From contig NZ_AP026709.1 in the NCBI RefSeq assembly GCF_027923765.1, positions 2,958,501-3,022,500 on the forward strand: a DNA stretch of 64,000 nucleotides, in the 5' to 3' direction. Positions 6,643-14,452 of the stretch are shown one piece after another. The notes beneath the pieces are model-generated. The model was not told the origin of the DNA. It did no database searches and worked only from the letters and a program-made list of their open reading frames with translations. The DNA is from Pseudodesulfovibrio nedwellii (GTDB lineage: Bacteria > Desulfobacterota > Desulfovibrionia > Desulfovibrionales > Desulfovibrionaceae). A program made the position numbers and the translations under genes. Every line of letters begins with the position of its first letter. The stretch's first letter is position 1.

Positions 6643-8277
6643 ATGTTTACTAAGGAAGAATACGCCGATTACGCAGACTTGTGCGCCAGATATAAACCGG
6701 AATGCCCTGAGAATTTCAACTTTTCTTATGATGTTCTGGATGCAATGGAGCCGGGAAAAACCGCGCTTATTCATGTTGACGACGATGGTGTTCGTCGCGA
6801 ATACGATTTCAAATTTTTTCAGGAAACGTCGAGTAAACTCGCCAATGCCCTTGTGAAAGAGGGCGTCAAGAAAGGTGATCGGGTTATGCTCGTCCTGTAT
6901 CGCCGTTTGGAATACTGGACGGTTATGCTTGCATTGCATCGCATCGGCGCATTGCCAATTCCGTCCCCGTCCCTGCTGACAAAGAAGGATATCTCTCAGC
7001 GTGTAAATTACGCTAAGATTTCCGCTATCATCTGTGAAGATTCCATTTGTGCACGTGTGGATGAAGCCAAGGGTGATTGCCCGGGACTCAATCATTTCGT
7101 ACAGATTGACGGCGAAACCAATGACGGTTGGCATGACTATGAAGAACTTATGGCAACTGGTGATGTGAGTTTTCCGCGTACGGCTGATTCTCCAGGCGGC
7201 GATGATCCCATGGTCATTTTCTTTTCTTCCGGTACCACGGGCCTGCCAAAGATGGTGCTGCACAATTTCTCCTATCCGGCGAGTCATTTTACGACAGCTG
7301 CAATGTGGCACGATCTTGAAGAGGGCGATATCCATCTGACTCTGTCCGAGACCGGTTGGGCCAAGTCCGTGTGGGGCAAGTTCTATGGCCAGTGGATGGC
7401 CGGTGCCGTCGTTTTTGTCTGGGATTTTCGAGGCAAGTTCGAGCCTGCTCATCTCTTGCAGATCATGGAAGAAAACAAGATCACGACCTTTTGCGCACCG
7501 CCGACCGTGTACCGATTCCTTGTGCGCGAGGATTTGTCCAAGTACGCATTGTCACTTCGTCACTGCACTACTGCTGGCGAGCTGTTGAATGAGTCGGTAT
7601 TCCATGCCTGGGAAAAGGCTTTCAACATGCCTCTTTATGAAGGATATGGTCAGACTGAAACCACACTTCAGGTGGCGACTTTCAAGTGCATGACGCCCAA
7701 ACCTGGTTCCATTGGTCGGCCTGTGCCTGGGTGGGACATTGCGCTTATGGATGATGAGGGTAAGAAAGTCCCTCAGGGCGAAGAAGGCGAAATTTGTATC
7801 CGTATTGACAAGCCGGTGCTCGGGTTGTTCGATTCCTATATGGATGAGCCGGAAAAGACCGCGTCCGTCAAGTTTGATGGCTGGTATCATACCGGAGACA
7901 AAGCTTGGGCGGATGAAGATGGATACCTCTGGTTCATGGGCCGTACTGATGACCTTATCAAGAGCTCCGGCTATCGTATCGGACCCTTTGAGGTCGAGTC
8001 TGCTTTGGTGGCACATGATTCCGTTATCGAAGCTGCCGTCACCGGCTTGCCTGATGAGGTGCGTGGGCAACTGGTGAAGGCAACGGTGGTTCTTGCACCC
8101 GGTTACGAGCCGTCCGAAGAGCTGACCAAGGCCCTTCAGACCTATGTCCGAGAATTGACCGCCCCGTACAAATATCCCCGCGTTATCGAGTATGTGGATG
8201 ATCTGCCCAAGACCATTTCCGGCAAGATCAAACGTAAAGAGATTCGGGAAGCTGATTTGAAGAAATATAACAGTTAA
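6643..8277 (+). CDS. AMP-forming acyl-CoA synthetase (medium-chain/benzoate-CoA ligase-like)
   Basis: ANL-superfamily ligase of 544 residues. P-loop FFSSGTTGLPKMV near residue 195, GYGQTETTL near 330, YHTGDKAWADEDGYLWFMGR followed by DDLIKSSGYRIGP near 410-440, and the catalytic lysine region KTISGKIKRKE at the end. The tryptophan-rich middle and GQTET motif resemble the medium-chain (ACSM) and aryl-CoA ligase branch rather than FadD, so it is a different subfamily from the ligase at 4089. GGAG lies about 10 bases before the ATG. A strong bidirectional terminator follows. Confidence 0.9.
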   Translation: MFTKEEYADYADLCARYKPECPENFNFSYDVLDAMEPGKTALIHVDDDGVRREYDFKFFQETSSKLANALVKEGVKKGDRVMLVLYRRLEYWTVMLALHRIGALPIPSPSLLTKKDISQRVNYAKISAIICEDSICARVDEAKGDCPGLNHFVQIDGETNDGWHDYEELMATGDVSFPRTADSPGGDDPMVIFFSSGTTGLPKMVLHNFSYPASHFTTAAMWHDLEEGDIHLTLSETGWAKSVWGKFYGQWMAGAVVFVWDFRGKFEPAHLLQIMEENKITTFCAPPTVYRFLVREDLSKYALSLRHCTTAGELLNESVFHAWEKAFNMPLYEGYGQTETTLQVATFKCMTPKPGSIGRPVPGWDIALMDDEGKKVPQGEEGEICIRIDKPVLGLFDSYMDEPEKTASVKFDGWYHTGDKAWADEDGYLWFMGRTDDLIKSSGYRIGPFEVESALVAHDSVIEAAVTGLPDEVRGQLVKATVVLAPGYEPSEELTKALQTYVRELTAPYKYPRVIEYVDDLPKTISGKIKRKEIREADLKKYNS

Positions 8278-8291
8278 GAATTCTGACGATT

Positions 8292-8333
8292 AAAAACGAA
8301 AAAGCCGACCATGTGGTCGGCTTTTTCGTTTTT
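8292..8333. terminator. bidirectional rho-independent terminator
   Basis: A 19-bp perfect stem (arms 8292-8310 and 8315-8333, loop ATGT). Core AAAGCCGACC/GGTCGGCTTT is flanked by A-rich and T-rich tracts. It lies between convergent genes ending at 8277 (+) and 8350 (-) and can serve both. Confidence 0.9.
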
Positions 8334-8349
8334 AATAACAAGGTAAAGA

Positions 8350-8613
8350 CTATTGCGGATTCTTTGGATCGGCTTCGCCTTCTCCATTCGCTTCTGCCGT
8401 AGCAACTCCATCTTCTGTCAACAGCGTGGCATATGCATCCTTGAAAATGAGTTTTGTTGCGAGTTCATCGGCTTTTTCTCCCAGCTCCATGAGGTGTTCA
8501 AGGAAGTCGAGAATAAGCAGTCGGCGTTCTTCTTCACCGTTTTCGAATTCGAATTTGCAGTCGCCGGATTCGAAATACTTGGCCACGCGTTCCAGATAAT
8601 CGATGTCGAGCAT
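8350..8613 (-). CDS. small acidic protein of unknown function
   Basis: 87 residues beginning MLDIDYLERVAKYFESG; ATG at 8613 with GGAG upstream is preferred because longer in-frame versions would overlap rlmH. The body looks helical and charged (GEEERRLLILDFLEHLMELG), with an acidic low-complexity C-terminal tail (ANGEGEADPKNPQ). No membrane segment, signal or known motif. It follows rlmH by 13 bases and is probably co-transcribed. Confidence 0.65.
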   Translation of the reverse strand: MLDIDYLERVAKYFESGDCKFEFENGEEERRLLILDFLEHLMELGEKADELATKLIFKDAYATLLTEDGVATAEANGEGEADPKNPQ

Positions 8614-8626
8614 ACGTAAATCTCCG

Positions 8627-9097
8627 TTAGTCGTGATGGTAGGGCATGTTTTTATGAATGGTTCCGACGCGGTATAATTGTTCAAGCAGGAGTAAACGTG
8701 CCAGCTCATGTGGCAGTGTCATATCACTGAGCCGGATGGAATGACGGGCCGCTTTTTTGACGTCTTCGGACAATCCAAAGGGGCCGCCGATGACGAACAC
8801 AGGTCGTTGGTTAGGCGCATCTGTCCATTTTTGAACCCGCTTGGCGAGTTCTCGCGAGGTCAATCGGTCGCCGTATTCATCAAGAATGATGAGGACGTCT
8901 CCCTTTTTGACCTTGGAAAGAATACCTTCTCCTTCCTTTTTGTTCTTGTCCTGAACCGGAAGTTTGCCGGGGGCGTCTTTGATTATAGACTCTTCCAGCT
9001 TGAAAAAACGCGATAGTTTTTTCAAGTAATGGGCGCATCCATCCTTGGAAAATGGTTCTTTGAGTTTCCCAACCCAGATGAATCCGATCTTGCTCAT
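8627..9097 (-). CDS. rlmH: 23S rRNA (pseudouridine-1915-N3)-methyltransferase RlmH
   Basis: SPOUT-class methyltransferase of 156 residues, the normal family length. It methylates N3 of pseudouridine 1915 in helix 69 of 23S rRNA. Family sequences visible: ILDEYGDRLTSRELA, FVIGGPFGLSEDV (SAM-binding knot), and the C-terminal MTLPHELARLLLLEQLYR followed by YHHD. Its start overlaps the stop of the phosphoesterase gene by 4 bp. Confidence 0.95.
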   Translation of the reverse strand: MSKIGFIWVGKLKEPFSKDGCAHYLKKLSRFFKLEESIIKDAPGKLPVQDKNKKEGEGILSKVKKGDVLIILDEYGDRLTSRELAKRVQKWTDAPNQRPVFVIGGPFGLSEDVKKAARHSIRLSDMTLPHELARLLLLEQLYRVGTIHKNMPYHHD

Positions 9098-9753
9098 GAC
9101 ACGCTCATTAGTTGTGCGGAGACGGTTGAGCCTTCAAATTCGATGCGAATATAGCCGCCGCCAGCCAGCATGCCAGGATTAATAACCGGAGTTTTGCCGA
9201 TCATGTCTACAGCTTTTGATTCGTGGATGTGGCCGGTGATGACCAGTGCCGGTTGGACGCGCTCGATGAATTTGCGGACGCTGGGGCTACCAACATGCTG
9301 TCCGTTACCGAGTTGATCAACCTTGGTGTCGTGTGGCGGCTCGTGGATAATTGCGATGAGCTGGTCGAATTCGTCTACCTGCGTATGGGTTTCATCCAGC
9401 CATTTGGCAATGGTTTCTTCCGGGACTTCGCTGGGTGTACCAAACGGTGTCGGCGTGGACATTCCCACACCCAAGAGGGCGAGGCCGGGAGTCAGCTCTC
9501 GGACTTTCAGATGGATGTCCATGTCCTGTTCTATCAGGTAGGTCTGCACAGTGTCTGTGTCCATATTCCCCGGTTGGGCCAGAATACGGGGATTGATCGC
9601 GGCCACAGTCTTGATCACGTTATTGACCGCTTCACGGCTCCCCCGGTTGGTAATGTCGCCGGAGATGATGACACCTTCCGCGCCGGAGAGGTCGGGAATG
9701 GCCTCAATAAGGCCTGTGGATTCGTGTATATCGCCAAATGCTATCCAATACAT
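9094..9753 (-). CDS. calcineurin-like metallophosphoesterase
   Basis: Cytoplasmic protein of 219 residues with the metallophosphoesterase metal-binding set: FGDIHES near residue 8, ISGDITNRG near 31, PGNMDTD near 60, IIHEPPHDT near 135 and ITGHIHES near 172. These supply the Asp, His and Asn ligands for two metals. Substrate unknown; small YfcE/MJ0936-like phosphodiesterases are the nearest type. Overlaps rlmH by 4 bp. A hairpin separates it from the protease gene upstream. Confidence 0.85.
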   Translation of the reverse strand: MYWIAFGDIHESTGLIEAIPDLSGAEGVIISGDITNRGSREAVNNVIKTVAAINPRILAQPGNMDTDTVQTYLIEQDMDIHLKVRELTPGLALLGVGMSTPTPFGTPSEVPEETIAKWLDETHTQVDEFDQLIAIIHEPPHDTKVDQLGNGQHVGSPSVRKFIERVQPALVITGHIHESKAVDMIGKTPVINPGMLAGGGYIRIEFEGSTVSAQLMSVS

Positions 9754-9835
9754 GATCGTGTTCTCCTGAAAAAAACTGGCATGACCCTATATCTGAGTCA
9801 TGCCGTTCGTCAACGGACCGTGGAGGGAGGACATA

Positions 9836-9871
9836 AAAGAGCGGGTGGCCCCATTATGAAGTGGGGCCACC
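9836..9871 (-). terminator. rho-independent terminator after LonB-like gene
   Basis: On the minus strand GGTGGCCCCA and TGGGGCCACC (9844-9871) form a 10-bp stem followed by CGCTCTTTTA. It is 13 bases downstream of the protease stop at 9885. Confidence 0.8.
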
Positions 9872-9884
9872 TGTGAAGCGTATC

Positions 9885-12296
9885 TTATTCGTTTTTGTCA
9901 CCCGGCACGGCGAGTTTGGCGAGTTCTGCCAATCGGTCGTCAACCATGCGGTACAGTGTGCCTGTCGGATATTTGCCTTTTCTGTCGGGCTTGCCACAAC
10001 GCATACCTGTGAGGATGAACATGGCTTCTTCAATGGTTTTGACCGGGAAAATGTGAAACATCCCGGCTTCAACGGCCTGAACGATTTCGTCTTTGAGCAT
10101 CAGGTTGACCACGTTGTCAGCAGGCAGGATGACGCCTTGTTTGCCGGTCAGCTTGCGACGACGGCAGACTTCGAAGAAACCTTCGATCTTGCGGTTGACG
10201 CCGCCCACGGCCATGACTGCACCGCTCTGGGATACTGCGCCAGTGAAGGCGTAGGACAAATTGATCGGTGCGCCGGACAGGGCTGAAAGCAGGGAAGCCA
10301 GTTCCGCGCCTGAAGCTGAGTCACCTTCGATGCCTGCGTAGGACTGCTCGAAACAGAGTGACCCGGTCATGACGATGGGTTTGTCCTGTGCAAACAGTCG
10401 GACCAGATAGGACTTGATAATCATCATACCCTTGGTGTGAATGGGGCCACCCATCTGGGCTTCGCGTTCCAAGTCGAGAATGCCACCGTGACCAACGCCT
10501 GCGGTGCAGGAAATTTGGTGCGGTAGACCAAATTCGTAGTCGCCGAAGAGCGTCACGGACAATCCATTGGCGCGACCTGCGGCTTGTCCATCGGTGGCGA
10601 CTTTGATGACCTGACGATCATAGTCGGTCATGAATTCTTCTTCATACAGATTGACCCGATAGTCCTTGGCGGTAACCGCCTCGTTTAGAGCTTCGAGATC
10701 TATGGTGTCTTTACCGGCCATGCGTGCGAAAGCTGATGCTTCGATCATGCGTTCACGTACTAGCGGGATGTAGAGGGATAACCGTTTCTGGTCTTCCACC
10801 AGTCTGGATGAGAAATCAACCAACCCGGCAATGGCCTCTCTTGTCAGCGGGAGGACTTTTGTTTCGCGTGCGGTCTGGCCGATAATCGAGATATAGTTCT
10901 TGATGTTGGCCGCGTTACGTGTGGCTGCGTGCTGCAAATGTGCTTTGAGCTTAAAGTATTTGGCAAAGCGGTCATCGTTGTAGAGCAAAACTTCATAGTG
11001 TTCGTCCGAACCGATAAGCACGATCTTGAGATCAAGATTAATGGGTTCTGGCTGGATGGTCCGAGCACGTACTTGTTCCTGATCAACAGGGTCTTCAATG
11101 CGTGATTGGCCTGATCTGAGGGCGCGGAGCAATCCTTCCCAAGAGACGTGGTTGGAGAGCAGATCCTCCATGTTCAGGAGCAGGAAGCCGCCGTTGGCCT
11201 GGTGCAGTGTTCCGGCCTTGATGAGGGTAAAGTCTGTGTAGAGTGCGCCCATTTCGGCTTCGCGTTCGATGGAGCCGAGTAGATTGAAAGCGGTGGGGTG
11301 GTCTTCCACCACGACGGGAGCGCCTTTGGTTTTGCCGTTGTCCACGAACAGGTTGACCTCGAACCGTGTGAAGAAGTCTTCACCGGACGGCATTCCTTCG
11401 GGGAGTAGGCCGGCCAGAGATGTGTCGCGGGGCATGAACTGGTCCACGTTTTCCACGACCTCGTTGACCAGTGCCTCAAAGTATTCCGGCAATCCCTTGA
11501 TGGATTTGAACTTGTCTGAAACTTGTGTGAAACAATCATGCATGACAGCCTTGGCTGTTTCTCGGTGCAGATCGTTTTCGGACTCGCGCATATCCATTTC
11601 GTTCTGGTTGATCTGGCGTAGAATGGAGCTGACTCCGGCAAGGAGTTCTTCGCCCTTGACCTTGAGCTTTTTGCGTTGGGCTGGTTTGATTTTGTCGAAG
11701 TCCTTGTCCGATATGACTTCACCGTCCACGATGGGAGAGAGGGTGAGAACTCCCTCGTCATCGAGATTAAGGGAGAAATTCTCCTTTTCGGCGGTGGCAT
11801 CCATCTTGTTGAACAGTTCTTCACGTTTGGCGTTGAACTTTTTGACTATCCGTTCATGTTTTTTCTGGAAAGTATCCTTTTCGAATCGAGCCGGGATTTC
11901 CTGACGGATATGGGTCATGGCCTTGTGTTGAGCCACTTTGAGCTTTCGGCCCTTGCCTGCAGGCATGGACACGGAAATAGGCCTGTCGTTGTCCTCGAAA
12001 TTGTAGAGGTACACCCAGTCGCATGGCGGTGTGGCCTTTGCAGCTGTGGGCTTCAAAAAGGATTTGACGAAATATGTCCGGCCCATATTCGGCTCACCGG
12101 AAACGTAGAGATTATGTTCGTTGCCTTTGATCTCAAGGGCCAGTGACAGAGCTTGTATGGCCCTGGGCTGGAGTTTGGGATAGACATTCCTGTCCGGGAT
12201 GTCTGCACTGGTTTCATAGGGGATCTTGGTCGGGTCCAGCGTGGCCCGGAGCTTGGAGCCGGGGAGCCCTTTGAGGGCGGGAGTAGTCTTGTTCAT
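9885..12296 (-). CDS. LonB-like ATP-dependent protease (AAA_32 / Lon C-terminal)
   Basis: Protein of 803 residues from the ATG at 12296 (MNKTTPALKG). The N-terminal half is an AAA-type module with a Lon-like helical insertion. The C-terminal 200 residues are a Lon serine-lysine protease domain: Ser660 in EGDSASG and Lys703 in VGGVNRKIEG, spaced 43 residues as in E. coli Lon. The nucleotide site looks degenerate: GEPNMGRT (67-74) has Arg in place of the usual Walker A Lys, and the apparent Walker B is LLLNMEDLL. This architecture matches the cytosolic LonB/AAA_32 group, not classical LonA. Role in protein turnover is inferred. Single-gene unit ending in a hairpin. Confidence 0.87.
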   Translation of the reverse strand: MNKTTPALKGLPGSKLRATLDPTKIPYETSADIPDRNVYPKLQPRAIQALSLALEIKGNEHNLYVSGEPNMGRTYFVKSFLKPTAAKATPPCDWVYLYNFEDNDRPISVSMPAGKGRKLKVAQHKAMTHIRQEIPARFEKDTFQKKHERIVKKFNAKREELFNKMDATAEKENFSLNLDDEGVLTLSPIVDGEVISDKDFDKIKPAQRKKLKVKGEELLAGVSSILRQINQNEMDMRESENDLHRETAKAVMHDCFTQVSDKFKSIKGLPEYFEALVNEVVENVDQFMPRDTSLAGLLPEGMPSGEDFFTRFEVNLFVDNGKTKGAPVVVEDHPTAFNLLGSIEREAEMGALYTDFTLIKAGTLHQANGGFLLLNMEDLLSNHVSWEGLLRALRSGQSRIEDPVDQEQVRARTIQPEPINLDLKIVLIGSDEHYEVLLYNDDRFAKYFKLKAHLQHAATRNAANIKNYISIIGQTARETKVLPLTREAIAGLVDFSSRLVEDQKRLSLYIPLVRERMIEASAFARMAGKDTIDLEALNEAVTAKDYRVNLYEEEFMTDYDRQVIKVATDGQAAGRANGLSVTLFGDYEFGLPHQISCTAGVGHGGILDLEREAQMGGPIHTKGMMIIKSYLVRLFAQDKPIVMTGSLCFEQSYAGIEGDSASGAELASLLSALSGAPINLSYAFTGAVSQSGAVMAVGGVNRKIEGFFEVCRRRKLTGKQGVILPADNVVNLMLKDEIVQAVEAGMFHIFPVKTIEEAMFILTGMRCGKPDRKGKYPTGTLYRMVDDRLAELAKLAVPGDKNE

Positions 12297-12394
12297 TAAA
12301 TGCTCATGCTGTATTATTCGTGCGCGGCATTGGCACTTTATGAATCTAAGGTGTTTTTCCCCGGTTGTCACCATCCATTGTGCGGGATTGAGCA

Positions 12395-12422
12395 TGAAAA
12401 AGGCGACCTCGAATGGCCGCCT
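12395..12422 (-). terminator. terminator of the peptidoglycan-binding gene unit
   Basis: On the minus strand AGGCGGCC and GGTCGCCT form an imperfect stem (12401-12422) followed by TTTTTC. It follows the stop at 12445. Confidence 0.75.
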
Positions 12423-12444
12423 AATTATTTCGAGCACAGTGTGT

Positions 12445-13632
12445 CTACAATCCGGTTCCTTTGAACAGGGCTTTTTGCAGCCCAAGGCTCCATTGTCCCT
12501 TGGGAAATCCGTATTTTACGGCGAAGTTATCTAGGGCCTGTCTTGTTATTGGTCCCCAGTTTTGGTCAATTTTTCCCTTGTAATAGCCAAGGTCGCGCAA
12601 ACGGACCTGCATGGCTTTAACGTCTTCGGGGAAGACCGGATTCAGGAAAGCAGTGCCACGCCCATACGGGCCTTCGCCGGAGCCTGTTTGAGGTGTTGGC
12701 GTTGGAGCGTATGCCGTTTGGGGGCGTGGTGTGCTCGTGGGAACAGGAGGGGCGACTGCGCTTTTTATGGGAGCTGACGGCCCGGAGGCTGACGGTTTAG
12801 AGTTGTATCGAGCAACATGATTCCTTTCGCGCAGATCTTGGGCGATACCACTCCCCGGTGTGTAGTAGTAATTGTTGTAAAATCGGTCACGGAGGCTGGA
12901 CGGATTGAATTTTGCTGCGAACATGTGCACTCGCCAACCATCATAGTCGAGATACGACTCCTGTTTTTTTGCCAAATTGTCTCGCTGCCACTGTGCTTTT
13001 TTTCTATCACTCATGATAACTTCAAATTTGGCATCCGCAGGGAGTCGGTTCTTGACGAAGGTCATAACCAAATATTTGTCGATTTTGGCCTGGTCCCGTT
13101 GTGGATTAAAACCGTATGTTTTGGCTGCATGGTAAACCGCTCCCCAATCTCCACGAGATTCAATCGGGACAGCCTGGAGAAATGTTTCATACGGGATCAT
13201 ATAGACTTCCAGAGTCATTTTTGATGGAGATGATGTTGCGGCTAGACATTGTGTGATGCTGATTTTGTCTTTTTGAACAGTATATTGAGCCAGATATTGC
13301 AGGGTTGCGATGCGTTCATTAGAGTCGAAAAGATGAATGACGCCGGCCACATCAGCCGCATAGTTGTCGCCGATGCCGTAGTTCTGGCCTATGACCGGGA
13401 TAGCCCCGCCATGTTTGAAATTGTAGAAGTATCCGTTATTGAGACCTTCCATATATGCGTCTGCGCCGGGAGCAAATGAGACGGAACTCGGCCCTTGTTG
13501 GTTGGTGAGTTTGGCAGCTACGGCATAAGATACGGCAAGGGCATCCGGCGGCCATTCCACATCTTGTCCCATGACGGGGGAGGCTGTTGTCAGGCATATC
13601 AGAAAGCTGAGAGTGAGAATAATCTTTTTCAT
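12445..13632 (-). CDS. exported protein with C-terminal peptidoglycan-binding-like domain (paralogue 2)
   Basis: 395 residues from the ATG at 13632 (GGAG upstream). Residues 1-23 are a signal peptide ending near PVMGQ. Residues 25-275 form an unrecognised domain shared in outline with the protein at 14453. A Pro/Thr-rich linker (about 290-320) leads to a PG_binding_1-like domain at the C-terminus (MQVRLRDLGYYKGKIDQ, then RQALDNFAVKYGF). That final 75 residues is about 85% identical to the end of the protein at 14453. Likely periplasmic, attached to the cell wall. Last gene of the five-gene cluster; the preceding gene ends 13 bases upstream. Confidence 0.8.
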   Translation of the reverse strand: MKKIILTLSFLICLTTASPVMGQDVEWPPDALAVSYAVAAKLTNQQGPSSVSFAPGADAYMEGLNNGYFYNFKHGGAIPVIGQNYGIGDNYAADVAGVIHLFDSNERIATLQYLAQYTVQKDKISITQCLAATSSPSKMTLEVYMIPYETFLQAVPIESRGDWGAVYHAAKTYGFNPQRDQAKIDKYLVMTFVKNRLPADAKFEVIMSDRKKAQWQRDNLAKKQESYLDYDGWRVHMFAAKFNPSSLRDRFYNNYYYTPGSGIAQDLRERNHVARYNSKPSASGPSAPIKSAVAPPVPTSTPRPQTAYAPTPTPQTGSGEGPYGRGTAFLNPVFPEDVKAMQVRLRDLGYYKGKIDQNWGPITRQALDNFAVKYGFPKGQWSLGLQKALFKGTGL

Positions 13633-13645
13633 GGTGGTTTCTCCT

Positions 13646-14293
13646 CTACCAAAGCTGTGTGTCTTCCTGAGTTGCCTGAGGACCAGGCATACCAAATCCG
13701 AAGCCTGAGTAGTCGGGACTCATGTCTCCTGGGGCGTCAGCCGTGCCATCGTGTCCTGTTTGGACACCTCTTGAATTGCGCATGCCCATGGCTGATTTTC
13801 CGTAAGCTTTTTTTTCTTTTTCGAGTCTGCGGAGGACATCTACGGAAAGGTCTACGCCTTTCTTGATGCCCTCAATGGTTTTAATGGCTGCGATGATTTC
13901 TGGGTTGGATGCAAAGATGAATCCCATGATCATATCCTGAAAGCGGCTTTGTGCTTCATTTTTTGTGTAATCAATGATGGCAACGGCAGCTTTTTCAGCG
14001 GTTGTCAGTTCTCGATTGACGACTGGTTGCGGCGGAGTGTCAGTCCATGGACTTTTCCAACCTCGTTCGGGGTCCATTACCGGGACCCCTTCTATTCCTA
14101 TGGTGGGTTCCATGGCCGGGCCTTTTCTTCCTGATGGTCCTCTCAGAGCAGAACCGTCGCTTCCGCCACCGCCTCCACTTCCTCCACTATCGCATCCGCT
14201 TGCAAAGAGTGGTGCAGGTGCAGCCATGAAGAGAATAAGGAGGACACCCGTTAGCCAATATGTGAGTGGTGCAAATCGTTGTGAGAGAAGCAT
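13646..14293 (-). CDS. glycine-rich exported protein of unknown function (module partner A)
   Basis: 215 residues from the ATG at 14293, chosen because AAGGAG lies 9 bases upstream. Residues 1-31 form a signal sequence ending in LFASGC; the Cys could make it a lipoprotein, though the lipobox is weak (FASGC). A Gly/Ser stretch (GCDSGGSGGGGGSDG) follows, then a mostly helical domain around 95-160, and a Gly/Pro-rich tail containing SPDYSGFGFGMPGPQ. No known domain. It precedes a peptidoglycan-binding-type protein by 13 bases, just as the protein at 15815 precedes the other copy. Confidence 0.65.
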   Translation of the reverse strand: MLLSQRFAPLTYWLTGVLLILFMAAPAPLFASGCDSGGSGGGGGSDGSALRGPSGRKGPAMEPTIGIEGVPVMDPERGWKSPWTDTPPQPVVNRELTTAEKAAVAIIDYTKNEAQSRFQDMIMGFIFASNPEIIAAIKTIEGIKKGVDLSVDVLRRLEKEKKAYGKSAMGMRNSRGVQTGHDGTADAPGDMSPDYSGFGFGMPGPQATQEDTQLW

Positions 14294-14409
14294 TTGAATA
14301 CTCCTTGTTGAAGGAAAAGATGCACCGCCTGATCTTTTGACCTTATATGTGCTTTTCATGTCCTGCCCGTACGGGATTTTTCCCTTGAAGGAAGGTTGAA
14401 AAAGGGTGG

Positions 14410-14441
14410 GCAAAGGCGGCCTCGGAGTTGAGACCGCCTTT
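14410..14441 (-). terminator. terminator between the two envelope modules
   Basis: AAAGGCGG and CCGCCTTT with an inner GAG/CTC extension (14412-14423 pairing with 14430-14441) lie just after the stop at 14453. No long T run follows on the minus strand. It would separate the upstream module from the 14293 gene. Confidence 0.6.
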
Positions 14442-14452
14442 GCTGGTAATGA

